Source of the DNA: Kmv34 sp964524965 | Lineage (GTDB): Bacteria > Aerophobota > Aerophobia > Aerophobales > B3-G15 | Assembly: GCA_964524965.1 (NCBI GenBank) | Contig: CAZGDY010000004.1 | Span: forward strand, 1-45,968 | Direction of reading: 5' to 3' | DNA: 45,968 nt | Shown here: piece after piece, positions 16,000 to 24,400 of the stretch | Layout: each line of letters starts with the position of its first letter | How positions within the stretch are numbered: the first letter of the stretch is position 1 | Program-made: the position numbers and the translations under genes | The notes under the pieces: generated by a model | What the model saw: only the letters and a program-made list of their open reading frames with translations | What the model was told of the DNA's origin: nothing | Database searches by the model: none

Positions 16000-18900
16000 C
16001 TAACTCTCTTTTAACTCAATAATTTGGGAAACTATCTGCTCATTGGTAAAACCTTTCAAATCAATAGCTCCTGGTCTACAAGAAGCTGCACAAATTCCAC
16101 ATCCTTTACACAAAACCTTATTAACCTCAGCTACAATTTTATCTTTATCTAATACTTTTTTATTTTTAAGTTCAATGGCCTCGAAAGGACAGCTTTGTTG
16201 ACATAACCCACAGCCAATACATTTTACCTCATCGATGTAAGATATATGTGCTCCACTAATAATTTGAGGTTTAGATAAAATTAGACAAGCCCGAGAGGCA
16301 GCAGCCTTGGCTTGAGAAATTGTCTCATCAACACATTTAGGAAAATGGGCAAGACCGGCTACAAATACTCCATCAGTGGCAAAATCTACGGGACGAAGTT
16401 TCACGTGAGCTTCCAGAAAAAAATCATCTTCATTTAAAGGAACCTTAAACATCCTTGAAAGCTCCCTGTTGCTCTCTAAGGGGATTATAGGAGGTGCAAG
16501 AATTAAAAGATCTACGTCCAGGATAAATTTTTGCTTTAAAACAAGGTCCTCTACCTCTAACTTTATTTTTTCACCATCTCTTAATATCTTTGGTTTTCTA
16601 TCTCCTTGATATCTTATAAATACAATTCCTTTTTCTCTTGCTTTTCTGTAGTATTTTTCTCTAAAACCAAAGGTACAAATATCTCTATAAAGTATAAATA
16701 TATTTATATCTGGTTTTTCCTCTTTTAACCTTAGAGCATTTTTAATCGCTTGAGAGCAGCAAACTCTACTGCAATAAGGTCTTATTTTATCTCTTGAGCC
16801 TACGCACTGAATCATAATTACTGATTTTACCTCTTTTAAATTATTTTGCCCCTCAGCCAAATTATTTTCCAGCTCTAATTGAGTGTAAACTCTTTTATCT
16901 TCCCCATACAAAAAAGCACTTGGTTTTTCTTCTTTTGCCCCTGTAGTAATTATTACAACACCGGCTTCTAAAATTTTTATTCCCGAATTCATCTTTATTG
17001 TAATTTTAAAATTACCCACAAACCCTTCTGAATTAGTTATTTTTATTCCTTTATAAATCTTAATCAAAGGGTTTTTTTCTACTTGCTCAATCTTATCAGA
17101 TAAGAACTTAAAAAGATTATTATTTTCCAAAGTATAATGGATTTTTCTTAGATTTCCCCCAAGTTGATTTTCCCTTTCTAAAAGATATACTTCAAATCCT
17201 TGGTCAGCAATAGACAAAGCTGCTGTCATACCGGCAAGTCCTGCCCCGATAACAACTGCTTTTTGAGTAACAGGAATCTCTGAAGGATAAAGTGGTTCTA
17301 ATAATTTTGCTTTAGCTGTAGCCATTTTAATTAAATCTTTTGCTTTTTCTGTTGCCTCTTGCGGGGTTTCCATATGACACCAGGAACACTGTTCCCTGAT
17401 ATTAACCATCTGGAAAAGATAAGGATTAAGACCTATTTGTTGAATATTTTTTTGAAATAAAAACTCATGAGTGCGAGGAGTGCAAGAAGCTACGACAACC
17501 TTATTTAAATTGTATTCAATAATAACCTGCTGTATTCTACGCTGCGTATCCTCAGAACAAGCATAAAGATTATCTTCAACAAAAACCACTCCGGGCAACC
17601 CTCTCGCATATTCTACTACCTGAGGCACATTTAAGTAAGAACCTATATTTATCCCACAATGGCAAATGAATACTCCAACTCTGGGAGGCTTATTATCTAC
17701 ATCAATTTCAGGAATAAATTTTTCCTTTTTAATTAATTTTCCTCTTTCTTCCTTAAGAAGCTCAGCAACAGAGGATGCAGCGGCAGAGGCTTGTATTACT
17801 GTCTCTGGAATGGCTTGGGGAGACTGGAAAGACCCGGCTACAAATATTCCGTTTCTGGAGCTTTTAACAGGGCTGAATTCATCCGTTTTGCAAAACCCAT
17901 ATTCATTCAGCTCTAATCCTAAAACTTGAGCCAACGACCTTAATTTATTGGAAACAGATAACCCTACTGAAAGTACCACTAAATCAAACTCTTCAATTAA
18001 AAGTTTTCCTGCTTCAGTTTCGTATTTTACCAATAAGCTGCCAGATTCAGGACTTTCCCTTACTTCTGATATTCTTGATCTTATGTACCTCACTTTATAT
18101 CTTGACTCAGCCTCATCAACATATCTCTGAAATCCTTTTCCATAAGCTCTCATATCCATATAAAATACTGTAGCTTCCACCTTTTTAGCGTGCTCTTTGG
18201 CTATTATAGCCTGCTTAGCGGTGTACATGCAGCATATTGACGAACAATAACCCTTATCTACAGATTCATCTCTTGAACCTACACACTGAATCCAGGCTAT
18301 TTTTTCGGCAATTTTTTTATCACCTGGTCTTAACAGTTTCCCGGCGTAAGGTCCGGAGGCTGATAAAATACGCTCAAACTCAAGACTGGTTATCACATTG
18401 GGGTATCTAGAATACCCGTACTCATCCTTTAACTCAGGGTCAAATGTTTCTGTCCCCGGTGCAAGGATCACTGAACCAACTTCTATTTCTACTTCCTGAT
18501 TTGTTTGATAGTGGTTAATAGCCTCAGCTTTACATGTATCGATGCACTGCAAACACTCAGAGCACTCTTTTTCATCTATGGTAAAAATGTTAGGAATAGC
18601 CTGAGGGTATAATCTGTAAATAGCTTTCCTTAAAACTAACCCTTGCTCAAACTCATTTTTCACCTCGACAGGACAAACCTCAGCGCATTCACCACATCCG
18701 GTACATTTATCCTCCTCGATGAATCGGGGGTATTTTTCAATTTTTACTTTGAAATTTCCAGCTTTTCCTCTAACCTCTCTAATATCGGCATAGGAAATTA
18801 ACTGGATATCTTTATGTCTTCCGCACTCTACCAGCTTTGGAGATAAAATACACATAGCACAATCATTGGTGGGAAAAGTTTTATCCAATTGGGCCATTAC

Positions 18901-19035
18901 CCCTCCTATGGAAGGTTTATTTTCAAGAAGATATACTTTATAGCCAGAATTAGCCAAATCAAGAGAGGCCTGAATCCCACCAATTCCCCCCCCAATTACC
19001 ATGACAGCACCAACTTTTTTATTATCCTTATTCAT
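16000..19035 (-). CDS. Double-module HdrA (fused HdrA-like flavoprotein)
   Basis: At 1011 residues it is far longer than a single HdrA (about 650). Module 1 has FAD motif GGGIGGIQAS (15-24), the HdrA CxxC in TNDCAMCIL (57-63), ferredoxin motifs from C111 and C158, and a CVGSR-YCS-ICC segment (251-269). An HdrA N-terminal domain (VGVFICHCGIN, 453-463) then starts module 2, with FAD motif VIGAGLAGM (595-603), a second CVGSR segment and two C-terminal [4Fe-4S] motifs (from C939 and C976). Module 2 lacks the CxxC after its FAD motif. HdrA carries the bifurcating flavin in methanogens; here one module looks canonical and the other altered. The gene overlaps the tandem HdrC gene by eight bases and abuts flxD. 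Confidence 0.88.
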   Translation of the reverse strand: MNKDNKKVGAVMVIGGGIGGIQASLDLANSGYKVYLLENKPSIGGVMAQLDKTFPTNDCAMCILSPKLVECGRHKDIQLISYADIREVRGKAGNFKVKIEKYPRFIEEDKCTGCGECAEVCPVEVKNEFEQGLVLRKAIYRLYPQAIPNIFTIDEKECSECLQCIDTCKAEAINHYQTNQEVEIEVGSVILAPGTETFDPELKDEYGYSRYPNVITSLEFERILSASGPYAGKLLRPGDKKIAEKIAWIQCVGSRDESVDKGYCSSICCMYTAKQAIIAKEHAKKVEATVFYMDMRAYGKGFQRYVDEAESRYKVRYIRSRISEVRESPESGSLLVKYETEAGKLLIEEFDLVVLSVGLSVSNKLRSLAQVLGLELNEYGFCKTDEFSPVKSSRNGIFVAGSFQSPQAIPETVIQASAAASSVAELLKEERGKLIKKEKFIPEIDVDNKPPRVGVFICHCGINIGSYLNVPQVVEYARGLPGVVFVEDNLYACSEDTQRRIQQVIIEYNLNKVVVASCTPRTHEFLFQKNIQQIGLNPYLFQMVNIREQCSWCHMETPQEATEKAKDLIKMATAKAKLLEPLYPSEIPVTQKAVVIGAGLAGMTAALSIADQGFEVYLLERENQLGGNLRKIHYTLENNNLFKFLSDKIEQVEKNPLIKIYKGIKITNSEGFVGNFKITIKMNSGIKILEAGVVIITTGAKEEKPSAFLYGEDKRVYTQLELENNLAEGQNNLKEVKSVIMIQCVGSRDKIRPYCSRVCCSQAIKNALRLKEEKPDINIFILYRDICTFGFREKYYRKAREKGIVFIRYQGDRKPKILRDGEKIKLEVEDLVLKQKFILDVDLLILAPPIIPLESNRELSRMFKVPLNEDDFFLEAHVKLRPVDFATDGVFVAGLAHFPKCVDETISQAKAAASRACLILSKPQIISGAHISYIDEVKCIGCGLCQQSCPFEAIELKNKKVLDKDKIVAEVNKVLCKGCGICAASCRPGAIDLKGFTNEQIVSQIIELKES

Positions 19036-19765
19036 TGCTGCTTCTCATCTTTTTATCTTTTAAAGTTAAAAAAGGAAAACTATAACCCTCTTTAATAGCT
19101 ATATTTTTAATAACATTCATAATTGCTTTAACATTTATTCCCTGAGGGCAACGACTTTGACACCTATAATGAGTAGAGCAAAGCCACATGAACTCATCCT
19201 GGAAAACTTGCTTTTTCATTCCCATAAGTATCATTCTAATGAACTTTCTTGGATTGTACCTATCGTCCCTTTCTCGTTCAGGACAGTTAGCTGTGCAAGC
19301 TCCACAGGCAAAACAATGAACTATACTTTCTCCTCCCGGTTGGGCGGCAATCTGGTATTTAAAGTTTAAATCAAGCTCTTGCCCAAGGATGGCTTTGGAA
19401 CTGTTTGGCTTGTTGGGAGTGGAAAAAAAGTATCCTTGTTTTAAAGCAAGTTCTCGAGTCGCATTGGCGATTGAGCCAATATCTACATCCTGAGGACACC
19501 TCTTAGAACAATTATAATGGCTGGAACATATCCAAACAAAATCACTCTTAAATACTTTTTCTTTTAATCCCAAAAGAACCATCCTGATTACCTTCCTGGG
19601 ATTATATTTTTGATCAATTTCTGATAAGGGACAATTAGCTGTGCAAGCTCCGCAGGTAAAACAATATTGGATATCTTCTCCTCCCGGTTGAGCGGCAATT
19701 TGATATTTAAAATCGCTATCAAGATTGTTGATTAAGATACAGTCTTTATTGATTTGCTCATCCAA
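19028..19765 (-). CDS. Tandem-duplicated HdrC-like iron-sulfur protein
   Basis: At 245 residues this is two HdrC domains in a row (about 15-112 and 130-230), sharing YQIAAQPGGE, CGACTANCP, YNPRK-IRM and RCPQ. Each repeat has one complete [4Fe-4S] motif (C35, C38, C41, C45 in the first) and a second site reading C-x2-H-x2-C-x3-C (C80, H83, C86, C90; again CSTHYRCQSRC in repeat 2). The single HdrC at 28792 has Cys at the His position. HdrC normally links HdrA to HdrB; no HdrB lies next to this copy, so its partner may be the FlxC-like protein or double HdrA. The DNA of the two repeats is also very similar around the first Cys motif. Confidence 0.85.
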   Translation of the reverse strand: MDEQINKDCILINNLDSDFKYQIAAQPGGEDIQYCFTCGACTANCPLSEIDQKYNPRKVIRMVLLGLKEKVFKSDFVWICSSHYNCSKRCPQDVDIGSIANATRELALKQGYFFSTPNKPNSSKAILGQELDLNFKYQIAAQPGGESIVHCFACGACTANCPERERDDRYNPRKFIRMILMGMKKQVFQDEFMWLCSTHYRCQSRCPQGINVKAIMNVIKNIAIKEGYSFPFLTLKDKKMRSSNE

Positions 19766-19803
19766 ATCTTCACTCCCTTCACAATCTTTAATTATTTCAC
19801 ACT

Positions 19804-20931
19804 CTATCTTGGCTCAAGTTCTTCTTCTCTGAAAGTAACAAGAGGAGGCTCTTCCTGAACATCCTTTCCCGGAAGATAGTTAAATATTTCTTGAACTTTA
19901 TCTGCTACCGCCGGAAATATACTGCCTAAAGACAAATCATTAGGACAGGCCTCTTCACATTGCCCGCATCCCACACAGGAGGTGATCATATGAGACATCT
20001 TAGTTAAATGAAAGAGTAACACATCCTTGGGTAGCTTAATTGCTCCTTTTTTTTCCGCCCACTCTGCGTATTTACTAGGCTGATATTTAAACATAGGAGT
20101 ATCGAACACACATTCTGCACAATAACACATAGGGCAAACTCGGCGACAATTATAACACAAAATACAGGTGGAAAATTGAGAAAGTAAAGAAGAGAAACTT
20201 CCCATCTTATTTTGTATTTCCTTAAAAACCTTCCCCCGTTTTTCTTTTCTTTTTTTTATTAATTTTAAGATAGCTTTCTCTCGCTCCGGAGATAATTTAC
20301 CTTTCTCTAAACTTAATTTATTCAATATTTGTTGACCAGTGGGAGTTTGAGCTTGAAGAAAAATCTCTTTCTCTTTTGCTCTCCCAATTGTTCCCACCAC
20401 CAGATCCGCTTTTTCAGAGGTGGGAAACTCACATATCTGACAAGCTTTTCTTGGCATGTACCCTTCAAAAGGAAATTTTCCAATCTCCGCTATCCTCAAA
20501 AATTTATCAACTAATAACTCGCTACCTCCTAATTGTTTAACTAACTTGGCATAATCTTTCACCGAAAAAACTCCCGGGCAATCTATTCCTATTATCACAA
20601 GATTATCTAAGCTCACTTGATTAAATTTAGCAAGCTCTATAACTGCTCTTATTTCACAAGGTCTTAATACTGCTGCTATTTGCCTACCCAGTTTTTGGTG
20701 AGTAATATTCGCTATTAATTTAGACGAATTTACCGGTATTACCGGAGCTAAAGGATTTATCTTTGCTAATTTATCTGCATCCTTTACTAATGTTTGTGCC
20801 ACATTATCACCAGAAAAAGTTTCCTGGGGAACAAGAATCATATCCACTAAATTTTTTTCTAAAAATTGCCTAAAAAGAAGGTTAAATGCACTTTTTATTC
20901 CTTCTTTCTCAATTTTCACAATTTTGACCAT
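19804..20931 (-). CDS. Second FlxC-like iron-sulfur protein (FrhB/FdhB-related)
   Basis: A 375-residue paralogue of the protein at 14580-15542. The N-terminal half carries VLRPCEIRAVIEL and GIDCPGV, then KACQICEFP. A lysine-rich segment of about 60 residues (KLIKKRKEKRGK) follows, then the cluster CILCYNCRRVCPMCYCAEC and a final CVGCGQCEEACP. The lysine-rich insertion and longer tail distinguish it from the first copy. It lies 13 bases after an MvhD-family gene and before the tandem HdrC, so this is a second FlxC-MvhD unit serving the GltD-HdrA fusion (inference from order). Confidence 0.8.
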   Translation of the reverse strand: MVKIVKIEKEGIKSAFNLLFRQFLEKNLVDMILVPQETFSGDNVAQTLVKDADKLAKINPLAPVIPVNSSKLIANITHQKLGRQIAAVLRPCEIRAVIELAKFNQVSLDNLVIIGIDCPGVFSVKDYAKLVKQLGGSELLVDKFLRIAEIGKFPFEGYMPRKACQICEFPTSEKADLVVGTIGRAKEKEIFLQAQTPTGQQILNKLSLEKGKLSPEREKAILKLIKKRKEKRGKVFKEIQNKMGSFSSLLSQFSTCILCYNCRRVCPMCYCAECVFDTPMFKYQPSKYAEWAEKKGAIKLPKDVLLFHLTKMSHMITSCVGCGQCEEACPNDLSLGSIFPAVADKVQEIFNYLPGKDVQEEPPLVTFREEELEPR

Positions 20932-20944
20932 TAAATTTACTCCT

Positions 20945-21370
20945 TTATACCATCCAGTAATCTTTCACAGGATTAGGACCCATTTTTTTTATTTTTTCTA
21001 CCATCTCAGTTACTGTATCGGCAAATTTTTTCCCTTCGCTGGCTGAAATCCACCTCAGCCAAACTCGCTCTTCTTCTAAACCCAACTGTTTAAGTATCTT
21101 TTTTATAACAGCAACTCTCCTTCTTGCCTTGTAGTTACCATTGATATAATGACAATCTCCCGGATGGCATCCTCCAATGAGTACTCCATCTGCTCCTTCT
21201 AAAAGAGGCTTAAGTATATAAAGAGGGTCCACAGCGCCAGAGCACATCATCCTTATTGCTCTAATGTTTGGTGGATATTGAATTCTGGAAGTGCCAGCCA
21301 AATCAGCACCGGCATAAGTACACCAATTACATAAAAAAGCAATTATTTTTGGTTCAAATTCATCGCCCAT
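20945..21370 (-). CDS. MvhD-family [2Fe-2S] subunit, second copy
   Basis: A 141-residue minimal MvhD domain: FLCNWCTYAGADL, MMCSGAVDP and GGCHPGDCHY supply the cluster ligands. It is very similar to the copy at 15505-15999 (PPNIR-IR, ISASEGKKFA), but without that copy's lysine-rich front and basic tail. GGAGGG lies just upstream of the ATG. The position directly after the HdrA-GltD fusion and before an FlxC-like gene suggests it docks on that HdrA. Confidence 0.88.
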   Translation of the reverse strand: MGDEFEPKIIAFLCNWCTYAGADLAGTSRIQYPPNIRAIRMMCSGAVDPLYILKPLLEGADGVLIGGCHPGDCHYINGNYKARRRVAVIKKILKQLGLEEERVWLRWISASEGKKFADTVTEMVEKIKKMGPNPVKDYWMV

Positions 21371-21406
21371 CCAAACCCTCCTTTACTTTAGGGATAATAG
21401 CTTAGA

Positions 21407-21432
21407 TTTTCTTAAGAATTTTTTTAAGAAAA
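21407..21432. repeat. 9-bp inverted repeat between the HdrA-GltD fusion and mvhD genes
   Basis: Arms TTTTCTTAA and TTAAGAAAA are separated by eight bases, inside the 106-base space between the two genes. The stem is A/T-rich with no GC core or clear U-tract, so it may be a weak RNA hairpin or processing site rather than a terminator. Confidence 0.35.
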
Positions 21433-21476
21433 ACTTTCCCTCCACTTATTATCTTTAAGGTAGTCTGTTACAAAAA

Positions 21477-24400
21477 TCATAAGAGAGCATCTACTGCACC
21501 AAGAATTTTTTCTTTGCCAAAATTAGGTTGCAGGGTAGCTCCGCTGGGACAAACAGCTACACAAGCTCCGCAACCCTGGCATAAAACTTCTTTTACTTTG
21601 GCAACCCCTTTCTCCTCGTCAATCTCTCTTGCCTCATAGGGACAAATTGAAACACACTTTCCGCACCCGATACACCACTTCTCTTTCACCGAGACCGCAA
21701 TTCCTTTAGCTTCAATATTTTCTTGAGACAAAAGTACAGCCGCTCTGCCAGCAGCTCCGATTGCCTGATAAATAGCTTCTTCTATAAAGCGAGGTGAGTG
21801 AGCTAACCCACATAAAAATATTCCTTCGGCCGCAAAATCCAAAGGACGAAGTTTGCTGTGAGCTTCCAGAAAAAATTTATCCTCAGTAAGAGGAACTTTA
21901 AGTAGTTTTGCCAATTTATCATTGTCCTCTCCGGGTACTATCCCTGCACTAAGAACAAGAATATCTGCATTTACGGTCAAATTTTCATTGATTATACCGT
22001 CTCTAAAACTAATACTTAACTTACCTTTATCGAGAGTAACCCGGGGTTTATTCTCATCATCATACCGAAAAAACAATACTCCTTTTCCCCTTGCCTGACG
22101 GTAGTATTTTTCCTTAAATCCATAGGTTCTAATATCTTTGTAAAGAATAAATATATTTGCCTTGGGATTTATTTTTTTTATCCTCAAAGCATTTTTTATG
22201 GCCTGAGAACAACAAATTCTACTACAATACTCTCTTTCCTGACAGCGCGAGCCTACACACTGAATCATCACAATATTTTGATAATTTGTTATTTTTTCAG
22301 GGTCTTCTACTATTTTATTTTCCAGCTCTCTTTGCCTAATTATCCTGGAATCTTCACCGTAAGAGTACTCTTTCGGCTGATAGTAACCAGCTCCTGTTGC
22401 CAAAATGATTGTCCCGTGCTTTATTTTTATCTCACCTTTCCCCCGGCAGTAAACAGTAGTTTGGAAATCCCCCACGTATCCTGATACTTCCTTTACCTCG
22501 GCCCCGAGATACACACTAATAAGCTTATTTTCTTTTATTTTTTCTGTAACTGTCTTGAGAAAATGCTGAGGATTCAATCCGTTTAAAGTGTAATGAATAT
22601 CAGACAAATTCCCTCCCAATTTTTTTTCTTTTTCCACAAGATAAACTTCAAATCCTTGTTCTGCCAGGTTTAAAGCCGCTACCATTCCCGACAATCCTCC
22701 TCCAATGACCAACCCTTTAGAAGTTACCGGGAAGGAAATAGACTTCACCGAAGCAAGCAATTTTGCCTTAACCACAGCCATTTTTACCAGTTCTTTAGCT
22801 TTTTCTGTAGCTTTATCTTTATCCCTCATATGGACCCAGGAACATTGGTCTCTAATATTAGCCATTTCAAATAAATATCTGTTAAGACCAGCCTCCCGAA
22901 TAGTATCCTGGAACAAAGGCTCGTGAGTTCTGGGAGTACAAGAGGCAACTACCACCCTGTTTAAAGCCTGTTCTTTTATAACTTCCTTAATCTTTTGCTG
23001 AGTATCCTGAGAACAGGTGTACAAATTCTGCTCAACGTAAACTACATCGGGAAGCTTGCGAGCAAACTCAACTACCTCAGGAACATTTACATAGCCGGCA
23101 ATATTTATACCACAATTGCAGACAAAAACTCCGATTCTTGGCTCCTGGTCGATAACATCAATTTCTTCCGGATATTCCTTTTTAGTAACTTTTGTCCCTC
23201 TTGCCTGCCAAAGCAAAGCTTGCACCTCTGCTGCAGCAGCACTAGCCTGAGCCACAGACTCCGGAATATCTTTTGGTGCAACGCTTGCTCCACAAGTATA
23301 TACCCCCGCTAAGTTGGTACAGGTTGAAAAAGAGGAGTTAGCCTTAATAAACCCATATTCATTGAGCTCAACATTTAGCTTTTCACTTAGCTCGGCAAGA
23401 TCTTTAGGTGGAATGAGCCCCACAGATAAGACAACTAAATCATATCTCTGTCTAAGTACTTCTCCTTCTTCAGTAACGTATTTTATAAATAAATCATCAC
23501 TTTGAGGAATGCTCTCAACTAGAGAAATTTTACACCTTCTATAAATAACCCCATATCTTTCCTGAGCTCTTTGATAGTACTCCTCAAAACCTTTTCCAAA
23601 AGCACGCATGTCCATAAAATAAATATGGGTGGTTATACCAGGAGCATGTTCTTTAGCAACAATTGCTTCCTTGGTAGCATACATACAGCAAACTGAGGAA
23701 CAATAATCTTTACCACCGGATACATCTCGTGAACCTACGCATTGGATAAAAGCTATTCTCTTAGGATGAGTTTTATCTGAGGGTCTTAGAATCTCTCCCT
23801 GGTAAGGACCGGAAGAGCTTAAAATCCTTTCAAACTCAACACTACTAATAACATTTGGCAACCTACCATAGCCATAATCTTGCTTTATTTTAGGATCAAA
23901 TTCATCAAAACCCAAAGCAAGAATTACAGCACCAACGTCAACCTCGATTTCCTTTTCCAGCATCTGGTGGTCTATCGCTTCCTGTTCACAGGCTTCAACA
24001 CACTGTAAACACTCAGAGCACCCTCCGCAATTAAAACACCTTTTTGCTTCCTCAATAGCTATTTTTTCGCTAAAAGTTGTTTCAAATTCTTCAAAATTTT
24101 TTATTCTTTCCTGGGGTAAAATAACTGACATTTTTTGACGAGGCTTGGATTCTATATGAAACTGAGGTGTTTTAGCAATTTCTACTTCTTTTTTATCCCG
24201 TCCTTTCTCTAAATCCTCTCCCAACAAGTACCTCTCAATAGATATTGCTGCCTCGTGGCCACTGGCTATCGCCTCAATCGCTGTTGCAGGACCAGTTACT
24301 GCATCCCCTCCTGCAAACACTCCCTCTTTAGTTGTAGCTAAAGTCTTAGGATTAACATAAATACTACCCCATTCCGTCCTTTTCACAGAAGAAGGTAAAA

